Below, piece by piece: positions 9,050 to 17,088 of a stretch of DNA of 50,298 nucleotides. The stretch is from Marivivens sp. (GTDB taxonomy: Bacteria; Pseudomonadota; Alphaproteobacteria; Rhodobacterales; Rhodobacteraceae). The translations under genes were made by a program, and so were the position numbers. The first letter of the stretch is position 1. Each line of letters opens with the position of its first letter. The stretch is from positions 1 to 50,298 of the forward strand of contig JAURFB010000008.1 of assembly GCA_030827165.1 (NCBI GenBank), given 5' to 3'. The notes below the pieces were generated by a model. The model was given only the letters and a program-made list of their open reading frames with translations. It ran no database searches and was not told the DNA's origin.

Positions 9050-11386
9050 ATGACCGTCAAGGAAATCTTCGACACGATGGACTATGGCCCCGCCCCCGAA
9101 GGCGCGGCCGAGGCGCTCGCCTGGCTCGTTGATATGGGCGACAGGTTCGGCCATTTCATCGACGGCTCCTTCACCGCCCCCGGCGAGACCTTCGCCTCGA
9201 AAGACCCCGCCACCGGCGAGGTTCTGGCGCATGTGACCCAAGGCACTCAGGCCGATGTGGATGCCGCCGTGCGCGCGGCCCGCAAGGCTCAAGCAAAATG
9301 GGCCAAGGATGCCCATGCCCGCGCCCGCGCCCTCTATGCGATCGCACGCCTTCTGCAAAAGCATTCGCGCCTCTTCGCCGTGCTCGAGACCCTCGACAAC
9401 GGCAAGCCGATCCGCGAGAGCCGCGACATCGACATCCCCCTCGCCCAGCGCCATTTCTACTATCACGCCGGCATGGCCCAGTTGATGGACACCGAGTTGC
9501 CGGATCGCGAGGCGCTTGGCGTCTGCGGCCAGATCATCCCCTGGAATTTCCCGCTTCTGATGCTTGCCTGGAAGGTCGCTCCCGCACTTGCGATGGGCAA
9601 CACGGTCGTCCTGAAACCGGCCGAATATACCTCGCTGACCGCGCTTCTGTTCGCCGACATCTGCCGCCAGGCGGGCCTGCCCAAGGGCGTCGTCAATATC
9701 GTTACCGGCGATGGCGCGGTTGGCGAGATGATCACCGCGCATGCGGATATCGACAAGATCGCCTTCACTGGCTCGACCGGCGTTGGCCGCCGCATCCGCG
9801 AAGCGACCGCCGGATCGGGCAAGGGCCTCACGCTCGAACTCGGGGGCAAATCGCCCTATATCGTCTTTGACGACGCCGACCTCGACAGTGCGGTCGAGGG
9901 CCTTGTCGATGCGATCTGGTTCAATCAGGGGCAAGTCTGCTGCGCCGGTTCGCGCCTTTTGGTGCAAGAAGGCGTGGCCGACCGCTTCCTAGGCAAGCTC
10001 AAGGCCCGCATGGCGACCCTGCGCGTGGGCAACCCGCTCGACAAATGCATCGACGTGGGCGCCATCGTCGATCCGGTCCAGCTTGAGACCATCACCCGCC
10101 TGGTCGATGGCTGCAACGAGGGCGAGATATTCCGCGCACCCGGCGCCCTGCCTGAAGGCGGGTGTTTCTATCCGCCGACGCTGATTACCGGCCTCTCGCC
10201 CGCCGCAACCCTGATGCAAGAGGAGATCTTCGGCCCGGTCCTCGTCTCGACCACCTTCCGCACCCCCGCCGAGGCCGTCGAAATCGCCAACAACACCCGC
10301 TATGGCCTTGCCGCAACCGTCTGGACCGAGAACATCAACCTCGCCCTGGACACCGCGCCCAAGCTTGTCGCCGGTGTCGTCTGGGTCAACGCCACCAACC
10401 TGTTCGACGCCGCCGCCGGCTTTGGCGGCGTCCGCGAAAGCGGCTTCGGCCGTGAAGGCGGCTGGGAGGGGCTTTCGGCCTACACCAGGCCCAAGGGTCG
10501 CGCCAAGCCGCTCGCCCCGGTCGCGGCCTTCACCGGCGAAGGCGCCCCCGTCGATCCGCTCGACCGCACCGCCAAGCTCTATATCGGCGGCAAGCAGGCC
10601 CGTCCCGACGGCGGCTATTCCCGCCCCGTCTACGGCCCCCGTGGCGCGCTTCTTGGCCACGCAAGCCTCGCCAACCGCAAGGACATCCGCAACGCGGTCG
10701 AAGCCGCCAACGCCGCCAAAGGCTGGGCCAAGACCACAGGCCATCTGCGCGCCCAGATCCTCTACTACATCGCTGAAAACCTCTCCGCCCGCGCGGGCGA
10801 GTTCGCCCACCGGATTGACGCAATGGTCGGCGGCAAGGGTGGTGCCAAGGAGGTCGACGCCTCGATCCGTCGCCTCTTCACCTATGCCGCCTGGGCCGAC
10901 AAGGTCGACGGCCAGGTCCATAACGTGCCAATCCGCGGCGTAGCGCTGGCGATGAAAGAAGCGGTCGGCACCATCGGCATTCTCTGCCCCGACGACGCCC
11001 CGCTTCTCGGCCTCGTCTCCACCCTCGCCCCCGCCATCGCCATGGGCAATCGCACGGTGGCCGTGGCCTCCGAAGCCTTCCCGCTCGCGGCGACCGACTT
11101 CACCCAGATCCTCGAAACCTCGGATGTGCCGGGCGGCGTGGTAAATATTCTCACCGGCTCCCACGCCGAGCTTGCCCCGACCCTCGCCAGCCACCTCGAT
11201 ATCGATGCGGTCTGGTCATTTTCCTCGACAGACCTCTCCGGCGCGATCGAAAGGAAATCGGCGGGCAATCTCAAACGCACATGGGTCAACAACGGCCGCG
11301 CGCGCGACTGGTTCGCACAGGACGCCAAGACCTTCCTCGACGCCTCGACCGAGGTAAAAAACATCTGGGTGCCCTACGGCGAATAG
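9050..11386 (+). CDS. Two-domain aldehyde dehydrogenase, ALDH16 type
   Basis: A 778-residue protein with two fused ALDH modules. The first (about residues 35-500) is a complete enzyme: PWNFPLLMLAWK, cofactor motif FTGSTGVGRRIR, general-base Glu in LELGGKSPY, and catalytic Cys in GQVCC near residue 297. The second (about 510-778) keeps NAD-domain features such as PAIAMGN and VPGGVVNILTG but has no catalytic Cys loop, as in the ALDH16 family. A bacterial ALDH16 from Loktanella, another Rhodobacteraceae member, is known to keep the catalytic Cys, unlike the human protein. Placed directly after deoC, its natural job is probably oxidation of acetaldehyde or a similar aldehyde. ATG 9050 was chosen because it lies four bases after deoC. 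Confidence 0.92.
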   Translation: MTVKEIFDTMDYGPAPEGAAEALAWLVDMGDRFGHFIDGSFTAPGETFASKDPATGEVLAHVTQGTQADVDAAVRAARKAQAKWAKDAHARARALYAIARLLQKHSRLFAVLETLDNGKPIRESRDIDIPLAQRHFYYHAGMAQLMDTELPDREALGVCGQIIPWNFPLLMLAWKVAPALAMGNTVVLKPAEYTSLTALLFADICRQAGLPKGVVNIVTGDGAVGEMITAHADIDKIAFTGSTGVGRRIREATAGSGKGLTLELGGKSPYIVFDDADLDSAVEGLVDAIWFNQGQVCCAGSRLLVQEGVADRFLGKLKARMATLRVGNPLDKCIDVGAIVDPVQLETITRLVDGCNEGEIFRAPGALPEGGCFYPPTLITGLSPAATLMQEEIFGPVLVSTTFRTPAEAVEIANNTRYGLAATVWTENINLALDTAPKLVAGVVWVNATNLFDAAAGFGGVRESGFGREGGWEGLSAYTRPKGRAKPLAPVAAFTGEGAPVDPLDRTAKLYIGGKQARPDGGYSRPVYGPRGALLGHASLANRKDIRNAVEAANAAKGWAKTTGHLRAQILYYIAENLSARAGEFAHRIDAMVGGKGGAKEVDASIRRLFTYAAWADKVDGQVHNVPIRGVALAMKEAVGTIGILCPDDAPLLGLVSTLAPAIAMGNRTVAVASEAFPLAATDFTQILETSDVPGGVVNILTGSHAELAPTLASHLDIDAVWSFSSTDLSGAIERKSAGNLKRTWVNNGRARDWFAQDAKTFLDASTEVKNIWVPYGE

Positions 11387-11450
11387 GCTTCTTTTGGCCC
11401 CAAATACTCCGGGGGTGAGGCCCGCACGGGCCGAGGGGGCAGCGCCCCCT
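11387..11450. repeat. Intergenic structured repeat, copy 2
   Basis: GCTTCTTTTGGCCC then CAAATACTCCGGGGG, a central stem GGCCCG/CGGGCC, and a terminal hairpin GGGGGC-AGC-GCCCCC. It begins immediately after the ALDH16 stop and its hairpin abuts the stop of the convergent membrane-protein gene. The TTTGG/CCAAA arms at its start could form a third stem. Confidence 0.9.
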
Positions 11451-12123
11451 ACTTGCCCCCGAGCCGCGCGAACCAGCGCTTGAGACGCGACCGCTTCTCG
11501 GCGGCACCCGCCTCGATCACGTCCCAACGGTCGCCCACCTCTTCAAGCGCGGGATCCATCATCCGCTCGCGGAACTGCGCCCATGCGGCCCGCAGGAACA
11601 GGATCGCAAGACCGAGGAAGGCAAAGAAGAAGATATTGAACCACGGAATGATCCGCACGTCGGGGCCATCCACAAGCCGGATATTGACCGCATTGGGATA
11701 GATCGACAGGAACCGGTTGCGCCAGCCATAGTGGGTGATCACGACCCATTGGTCTTGATCTCCCCGCGCGATCGCCTGGGCCTCTGCCTGAAGGTCAGAG
11801 CTGTCAAACTTGAAATAGGGCGGCCAGATCCAGCCCGAGTCTTCATTGCGATAGACCATCACCCCTTCGGCATCGCGCGGGACAAACCCGAAAAGCCAGG
11901 ATTTCTGCTTTTGAGTATTGATCAACCGCAGGTCGCGGGTTGCCAGGTCCGCGCCGCCGCTGTCGGCCTGCGCATAAAAGACCCGGTTCCACCCGGAAAG
12001 ATCGGTCCGGATCACTTCAGTCGACGTGATCTTCGCCAGATCATGCTGCGGCAGAACATAGTGCAGGAAGGATCCCACGATCAGAACCAGCAAGACCCGA
12101 AAGGTGATCTTCACATATTTCAT
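11449..12123 (-). CDS. Membrane protein of unknown function, DUF1523-like
   Basis: A 224-residue protein with an N-terminal hydrophobic segment (about residues 5-24), a roughly 120-residue soluble domain rich in Trp and Asp, a second strong membrane segment (IIPWFNIFFFAFLGLAILFL, near 156-175) and a basic cytoplasmic tail ending KRWFARLGG. The soluble part would face the periplasm if both segments span the membrane. It recalls the DUF1523 family described from Rhodobacterales, but I assign that only tentatively. It follows a small two-helix membrane protein gene by 24 bases on the same strand, so the two are probably co-transcribed. Function unknown. Confidence 0.75.
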   Translation of the reverse strand: MKYVKITFRVLLVLIVGSFLHYVLPQHDLAKITSTEVIRTDLSGWNRVFYAQADSGGADLATRDLRLINTQKQKSWLFGFVPRDAEGVMVYRNEDSGWIWPPYFKFDSSDLQAEAQAIARGDQDQWVVITHYGWRNRFLSIYPNAVNIRLVDGPDVRIIPWFNIFFFAFLGLAILFLRAAWAQFRERMMDPALEEVGDRWDVIEAGAAEKRSRLKRWFARLGGK

Positions 12124-12147
12124 CTTTTGCCCCTCAAAAACGGCACA

Positions 12148-12423
12148 TCAATTGGCGTTCATCAAATACAGGATCACCGGCACAGCGACGGTAGGCACGA
12201 TATAGACCAGAAGGATCAAACGCCGGCCAAGGCCTTGCCGATACTCGATCAAGCCTGCGTCGACAAAACCATCGCGCGCGCCAAGGTCTTCGCCCTCTGC
12301 CGTCTCCCTGTCCCAGCGCTTTTCAAGGTTCTCCCGGTGGACCGACCGGAAATAGAGCGACAGGCTGACATAGACGACCGTCAGCGCCGCATAGCCGAAA
12401 ACGATCAGCTTGAAAAAGGCCAT
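12148..12423 (-). CDS. Small membrane protein, unknown function
   Basis: A 91-residue protein with two hydrophobic segments (about residues 4-22 and 69-87) flanking a charged loop rich in Arg and Glu. No catalytic or family motif is recognised. It is the first gene of a likely two-gene unit with the DUF1523-like protein and is divergent from the cupin gene starting at 12503. GGGAGGGGGAG precedes the ATG at 12423, a good ribosome-binding site. A role as a small partner subunit of the following membrane protein is inference from the spacing only. Confidence 0.7.
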   Translation of the reverse strand: MAFFKLIVFGYAALTVVYVSLSLYFRSVHRENLEKRWDRETAEGEDLGARDGFVDAGLIEYRQGLGRRLILLVYIVPTVAVPVILYLMNAN

Positions 12424-12502
12424 CTCCCCCTCCCGTCCGGTGGACGCCTTTAGACTTAGGCACTATCGGTCGGAATACAAAGACCCAAAACCGGAGCCGA
12501 CC

Positions 12503-12847
12503 ATGCCCGAAACTTTCCTTCTCCTGACCCCCGACGCCGCCGCCGCCGAGACCGGCGCCCCTGCCCCCGACCGGCTGATCTCCGGCGCGCCCGAGTTCAC
12601 GACCTGGAACGCAGAAGAGCGCGACGGGCTTTATTGCGGCCTCTGGCGCTCGACGCCGGGAAAATGGCGGATCGTCTATGACGAATGGGAATATTGCCAC
12701 ATCCTCGAGGGCCATTCGATCCTGACCGAAGACGGCGGCGAGCCCCGCCACGTCAAAGCGGGCGACAGCTTCATCTTGCGCCCCGGCTTCAAGGGAACGT
12801 GGGAAGTCGTCGAGACCACGACCAAAGACTACGTGATCCGGCTTTAG
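12503..12847 (+). CDS. Small cupin-domain protein (cupin_3/DUF861 type)
   Basis: A 114-residue single-domain cupin. Conserved features are the N-terminal NAEERDGLYCGLWRSTPGKW stretch with the characteristic W-x-S-x-P-G-K-W, then YDEWEYCHILEGHSILTED and GDSFILRPGFKGTWEV, the two cupin motifs in which a usual second-motif His is replaced. This family includes EutQ-like and (S)-ureidoglycine-type proteins, but many members have no known activity. The start at ATG 12503 is preceded by GGAG. Its TAG stop overlaps the TAA of the convergent L,D-transpeptidase gene within four bases. Substrate unknown. Confidence 0.85.
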   Translation: MPETFLLLTPDAAAAETGAPAPDRLISGAPEFTTWNAEERDGLYCGLWRSTPGKWRIVYDEWEYCHILEGHSILTEDGGEPRHVKAGDSFILRPGFKGTWEVVETTTKDYVIRL

Positions 12848-13641
12848 CCTTCGCTCAGATCCGGTCCCGTATCGGAAGCCACCGCCTCAAAAATCGCATC
12901 TGGATCGGCAACATAGGGCGGCAGCTCGACGCCGCGGTTCGCCAGCTCCTCACCTTCGATCCGCACCGAATCTTCATAGGTCCGGATCACTACCTTGGTG
13001 CCCATCTCGATCCGGTCGAAAAGATCGATGATGTCCTGATTGAAGAGCCGGATACATCCGGTCGAGCCGGAATTGCCGATCGATCCCAGATCATTGGTGC
13101 CGTGGATCCGGAAATAGGTGTCCTTGCCGCCGCGGTAGAGATAAAGCGCTCGCGCTCCAAGCGGGCTGGCAAGGCCGCCCGGAATACCGCCCGCGAAGGG
13201 GCCATAAACCTCGGGCTCGGTCCGAAGCATATTGGCGGTCGGTGTCCATCCGGGCCATTCCGCCTTGCGGCGGATCACGGTCGTGCCGCGGAGCCCCTTG
13301 CCCTCGCGCCCGACGGCGATGGGATAACGCAGGGCCGTGCCATCGTCGAGAACGTAGTAGAGAAACTTGGCAAAGGGATCGATCTCGATCGTCCCCGGCT
13401 CCTGATCGCCTGGATACTGGATCAGAACCTTGTGGTTCGCCCCCTCGAGATATTCGGTCGGTATGCCCGGCAGCTGATAGCTGTCATCCTCGATCGGTCC
13501 ATAGCCTTCAAGAAACACTGGCTCGGGCGGGGGCAGCTCTTCAAGTGGCTCCTGCTGAACGCAGGCCGCAAGGCTTCCCGCCACCGCAAGGCTCATCGCA
13601 AGGCGCACAAGGCCTCTTCCGCCGAGAATCGTCGCAATCAT
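12844..13641 (-). CDS. L,D-transpeptidase, YkuD domain, probable lipoprotein
   Basis: A 265-residue cell-wall enzyme. The N-terminus has a hydrophobic signal ending in a lipobox LAAC (Cys near residue 27), so it is probably anchored in a membrane by lipid. The YkuD catalytic block is clear: HGTND followed by IGNSGSTGCIRLFN, the HxxN...S-x-G-C-x-R signature with the nucleophilic Cys near 200. Such enzymes make 3-3 peptidoglycan cross-links or attach outer-membrane proteins to the wall. A Pro/Glu-rich linker follows the lipobox. It is convergent and overlaps the cupin gene by its stop codon; no operon partner is seen. Confidence 0.9.
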   Translation of the reverse strand: MIATILGGRGLVRLAMSLAVAGSLAACVQQEPLEELPPPEPVFLEGYGPIEDDSYQLPGIPTEYLEGANHKVLIQYPGDQEPGTIEIDPFAKFLYYVLDDGTALRYPIAVGREGKGLRGTTVIRRKAEWPGWTPTANMLRTEPEVYGPFAGGIPGGLASPLGARALYLYRGGKDTYFRIHGTNDLGSIGNSGSTGCIRLFNQDIIDLFDRIEMGTKVVIRTYEDSVRIEGEELANRGVELPPYVADPDAIFEAVASDTGPDLSEG

Positions 13642-13849
13642 TCCAGGTCAGTCCCCCAAGGTTCGGGTTGTGATAGCATTTTGCCGCCCCCGTGCAACCG
13701 CCGCGAGGCCAGATCACGGCATCGCGACATGCCGGCGACCTTCGGCCGTTCGGACTTCGGCATCGGTTCCGTCCGCAAATCTGCGCCCCTGTCCGGCCTT
13801 CGCCGAGGCAAGCAACCCGCCGCCCAAACGGGGTTTGTCTCCCGGCCCA
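13642..13849. other. Non-coding gap upstream of the L,D-transpeptidase gene
   Basis: About 210 bases between the start of the L,D-transpeptidase gene and repeat copy 3. It should hold the promoter of that gene (reading leftward) but I see no convincing -35/-10 pair. Short open frames here are GC-driven and have no ribosome-binding site. Confidence 0.4.
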
Positions 13850-13914
13850 GCTTCTTTTGGCCCGCAAATACTCCGGGGTGAATGGGCCGCAGGCCCAGAG
13901 GGGCAGCGCCCCTC
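13850..13914. repeat. Intergenic structured repeat, copy 3
   Basis: GCTTCTTTTGGCCC, then CAAATACTCCGGGGTGA, a central stem TGGGCC-GCA-GGCCCA, and the terminal hairpin GAGGGGC-AGC-GCCCCTC. The hairpin abuts the stop of the leftward hydrolase gene (13915-13917). Unlike the other copies it lies between two genes on the same strand, so it belongs to the 3' end of the hydrolase gene rather than strictly to convergent pairs. Confidence 0.88.
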
Positions 13915-14688
13915 CTATCCCAAAAGCGTCGCCACCAATGCGCTGTCCGGATCGGTGAGATCCTCAATCACATCGAAATGATGGCGCCCGGGCGCGACGA
14001 CCCTTTCCACGCCCCAGGCATCTGCAAGCCAACGCGCCTGATCGAGAAACACGGGCCGTTCCTCCGCGCCAACCCAGACCGTGACCGGCACCCCGACACT
14101 ATCGTGGCGCAAGGGGCTTTCAAACATCGCCTCCTCCCGCGAGATGCGCAGAGTTTCATTCATCGTCGTCTGCATCAGCGGCCCTAGTTCGGCAACCGGC
14201 GAGATCGGCACGATCTGTTCGAAGCGGTTGCGCCAATGCGGCGACAGATCAGCGCAGGCCATTCTCGCCACAAGATGCCCACCCGCCGAATGCCCTGCCA
14301 GACGGATCGGCCCTGGCACCCGCGCCGCCGCGCAAGCGATTGCCGTCTCGATCTGAAGCGTGATGTCAGAGATCCGCACATCGGGACAGAGATCATAGCT
14401 TGGCATCGCCACGGCCCAGCCTTGGGCCAGCGGCCCGGCCGCAAGGTGCGACCAGTAGGATTTGTCCCCTTCCATCCAATAGCCGCCATGCACAAAGACG
14501 ACGAGGCCCTTGGCCAGCCGCCCCGGATGGAACAGATCAAAGACCATCCTCGGCCTTTCGCCATAGCGCAGATCGAGCTCGCCGGTCGACCCGTCGCGAA
14601 ATGCGTGCGCGGCCGCGAGCCAGCGGGCGGGATACTCTTCTCCCCCCGGTATGTAGGCGGCATTGGCGTAGGCCTCGTCGAGGTTCAT
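13915..14688 (-). CDS. Alpha/beta hydrolase, kynurenine formamidase-like
   Basis: A 257-residue alpha/beta-fold hydrolase. The oxyanion motif HGGYW (near residues 66-70) is the variant seen in kynurenine formamidases and related small-molecule esterases. The nucleophile elbow is GHSAGGH near 132-138; an acidic residue in VWVGAEERPVFLDQ and the His in GRHHFDVIEDL complete the triad. The reaction may be hydrolysis of N-formylkynurenine or another amide or ester; no kynurenine-pathway genes adjoin it, so the substrate is open. It is divergent from the succinate-semialdehyde-type dehydrogenase gene. No signal peptide is visible, so it is probably cytoplasmic. Confidence 0.85.
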   Translation of the reverse strand: MNLDEAYANAAYIPGGEEYPARWLAAAHAFRDGSTGELDLRYGERPRMVFDLFHPGRLAKGLVVFVHGGYWMEGDKSYWSHLAAGPLAQGWAVAMPSYDLCPDVRISDITLQIETAIACAAARVPGPIRLAGHSAGGHLVARMACADLSPHWRNRFEQIVPISPVAELGPLMQTTMNETLRISREEAMFESPLRHDSVGVPVTVWVGAEERPVFLDQARWLADAWGVERVVAPGRHHFDVIEDLTDPDSALVATLLG

Positions 14689-14767
14689 GCTATAAGTCTT
14701 CCGCGAATCCGCTGGACCTCCGAAACGTCCCGTGATTTAGATATGATCAAATTTCCGGGAGAGAGTC

Positions 14768-16246
14768 ATGCTCGATCATACCACCAATCTCAAGTCGCTC
14801 CTCAAGAACCCGTCGCTCTTGCGCGAGGAAGCCTTTCTCGCCGGTGAATGGGTCGGCGGGACGGACGGAGCCACGTTCGAAGTCTACAACCCCGCCCGCG
14901 GCGATGTCATCGCCAAAGTCGCCGATCTGAGTCGTGCCGATGTGTCCAAGGCCATTGACACCGCCTACAAGGCCCAGAAGGACTGGGCCAAGCTGACCGG
15001 CAAGGCCCGCGCCCAGATCATGCGCAAATGGTTTGACCTGATGATGGCCAACCAAGATGACCTTGCCATCATCATGACCGCCGAACAGGGCAAGCCCGTG
15101 GCCGAGGCCAAGGGCGAGATCGCCTATGCCGCTTCTTTCGTCGAATGGTTCGGCGAGGAGGCCAAGCGGATCTATGGCGAAACCATCCCCGGCCACATGG
15201 CCGACAAGCGGATCACCGTTATCAAGCAGCCGATCGGCGTCGCCGCGGGCATCACCCCCTGGAATTTCCCCTCGGCGATGATCACCCGCAAGGCCGCCCC
15301 GGCGCTGGCTGCGGGCTGTTCCTTCGTGCTGCGCCCGGCGTCGCAAACGCCGCTTTCGGCGCTTGCCCTCGCGGTTCTGGCCGAGCAGGCTGGCGTTCCG
15401 AAAGGCGTCTTGTCAATCGTGACCTCGAGCCGCGCCTCGGAGATCGGCAAGGAATTCTGTGAGAACCACAAGGTCCGCAAATTGACCTTCACCGGCTCGA
15501 CCGAGGTCGGCCGCATCCTTCTGCGTCAGGCCGCCGAGCAGGTGATGAAATGCTCGATGGAGCTTGGCGGCAACGCGCCCTTCATCGTGTTTGACGATGC
15601 CGACATCGACGAAGCGGTGACCGGCGCCATTGCCTGCAAGTTCCGCAATAACGGCCAGACCTGCGTCTGCGCCAACCGGATCTATGTCCAGAAAGGTGTC
15701 TACGACGAGTTTGCCGCCAAGCTGAAGATCGCCGTCGAGGCGCTTCCCGTAGGCGACGGCCTCACCGCCGGCACCGCGCTTGGCCCGCTGATCGAGGCGT
15801 CCGCCGTCGACAAGGTGCGCCAGCACCTGAAGGACGCGCTTGCCAAGGGCGGTCAGGTTCTGACAGGGGGCAAAGAGCACGAGCTCGGCGGCAATTTCTT
15901 CCAGCCGACCATCGTCACCAACGCCACCAAAGACATGATGGTCGCCAATGACGAGACCTTCGGCCCCTTCGCCCCGCTCTTCACGTTTGAAGACGAGGAT
16001 GACGTGATCGCGCAGGCCAACGACACGATCTTTGGCCTTGCCTCCTATTTCTACGCCAAGGATGTGAGCCGCGTGACCAAGGTCGCCGAGGCGCTGGAAT
16101 ACGGGATCGTCGGCATCAACACCGGCATCATCTCGACCGAGGTCGCCCCTTTCGGAGGCGTCAAGCAGTCGGGCCTTGGCCGCGAAGGCAGCCACCACGG
16201 CATCGAGGACTACCTCGAGATGAAATACATCTGCCTGTCCGTCTAA
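14768..16246 (+). CDS. gabD: NAD(P)-dependent succinate-semialdehyde dehydrogenase family protein
   Basis: A 492-residue aldehyde dehydrogenase of the GabD group, oxidising succinate semialdehyde to succinate in GABA and related catabolism. All expected motifs are present: TPWNFPSAMITRKAAPALAAG, cofactor-binding FTGSTEVGRIL, general-base Glu in MELGGNAPF, and the catalytic Cys in NNGQTCVCANR, whose double Cys around the nucleophile is typical of GabD. Length matches the family. GGGAGAGA precedes ATG 14768. No GABA transaminase gene is beside it, so a glutarate- or other semialdehyde substrate cannot be excluded. It converges on the hyi-like gene. Confidence 0.9.
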   Translation: MLDHTTNLKSLLKNPSLLREEAFLAGEWVGGTDGATFEVYNPARGDVIAKVADLSRADVSKAIDTAYKAQKDWAKLTGKARAQIMRKWFDLMMANQDDLAIIMTAEQGKPVAEAKGEIAYAASFVEWFGEEAKRIYGETIPGHMADKRITVIKQPIGVAAGITPWNFPSAMITRKAAPALAAGCSFVLRPASQTPLSALALAVLAEQAGVPKGVLSIVTSSRASEIGKEFCENHKVRKLTFTGSTEVGRILLRQAAEQVMKCSMELGGNAPFIVFDDADIDEAVTGAIACKFRNNGQTCVCANRIYVQKGVYDEFAAKLKIAVEALPVGDGLTAGTALGPLIEASAVDKVRQHLKDALAKGGQVLTGGKEHELGGNFFQPTIVTNATKDMMVANDETFGPFAPLFTFEDEDDVIAQANDTIFGLASYFYAKDVSRVTKVAEALEYGIVGINTGIISTEVAPFGGVKQSGLGREGSHHGIEDYLEMKYICLSV

Positions 16247-16255
16247 GGATGGCCT

Positions 16256-16283
16256 GGCCGGAGCGCCCCTTGGTGCCCCGGCC
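16256..16283. terminator. Candidate bidirectional hairpin between gabD and the hyi-like gene
   Basis: Arms GGCCGG (16256-16261) and CCGGCC (16278-16283) enclose 16 bases in the short convergent gap; the right arm reaches the hyi-like stop codon. There is no T-run, so it is at best a weak or Rho-assisted end site. Confidence 0.35.
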
Positions 16284-17035
16284 TAGAATCTGATCCAGCC
16301 AAGGCCCTCTTCGGTCCGCCCGGCAGGATGATATTCCCCGCTGACCCAGCCTTCATACCCGTCCCGGTCGAGCCGGGCGAAGAAAGCCGGATAATCGATA
16401 TCGCAGGCGACCGGTTCGTGCCGCCCCGGAAAGCCGCCCACCTGAACGTGGGTGACGCGGTGGCACATCTTCTCCCACGTCCCCATCACATCGCCGGTGA
16501 TCCGGTGGGCGTGATAGGCGTCGAACTGAAGGCCAAGGTTGGGTGCGGCCACGGCATCAAGGATGTGGGCGGCGAGATCATAGTCGGCAAGGAAATAGCC
16601 CGGCATATCGACGCGGTTGATCGGCTCTATGGTGAGCGCCTGCTGCGGCGCCGCGGTGGCGGCCCATCGCAGGTTTTCGATCATGGCCGCTTCGGATTCG
16701 GGGCCATCGGCCACGCCCGCCATGATGTGGATGAGCTTCGCGCCCAACGCCTCGGCAAAGCGCAGGGTGCGGCGGAAATCCGTGCGGAACCGCGCCTCGC
16801 CCCCCGCAACGGCGGCAAAGCCGCGCGGGCCATCGGCATAGTTCGGCGGCGGGCAGTTAATCAAGGCGAGCGTCAGATCGTTGATTTCGAGAAGCCGGCG
16901 GATCTCGGGCGCGGGCAGATCATAGGGGAAAAGGATCTCGACCGTGTCAAACCCCGCCGACCGCGCCGCGCCAAAGCGCTCGGTCATCGGCAATTCGGCG
17001 AACAGAAGGGTCAGGTTGGCGCAGGCTTTGGGCAT
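16283..17035 (-). CDS. Hydroxypyruvate isomerase-like TIM-barrel protein
   Basis: A 250-residue sugar-phosphate isomerase/xylose-isomerase-like barrel. The N-terminal CANLTLLFAELPMTERF, the metal Glu in TIEPIN, LQFDAYHAH with the Asp-His metal ligands, THVQVGGFPGRHEP and the C-terminal Glu in WVSGEYHP match the Hyi/OtnI group, which interconverts hydroxypyruvate and tartronate semialdehyde or isomerises 2-oxo-tetronate. The family commonly works with glyoxylate or tetronate catabolism; glcDEF lies 1.7 kb away but is not in the same unit. The start ATG is at 17035, divergent from an EamA transporter gene whose product could be functionally linked. Confidence 0.85.
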   Translation of the reverse strand: MPKACANLTLLFAELPMTERFGAARSAGFDTVEILFPYDLPAPEIRRLLEINDLTLALINCPPPNYADGPRGFAAVAGGEARFRTDFRRTLRFAEALGAKLIHIMAGVADGPESEAAMIENLRWAATAAPQQALTIEPINRVDMPGYFLADYDLAAHILDAVAAPNLGLQFDAYHAHRITGDVMGTWEKMCHRVTHVQVGGFPGRHEPVACDIDYPAFFARLDRDGYEGWVSGEYHPAGRTEEGLGWIRF

Positions 17036-17088
17036 TCTTGTCTCTCGGGTCGGATAGCGACACCTTCGTTTGCGACAATCGGTCGTAA

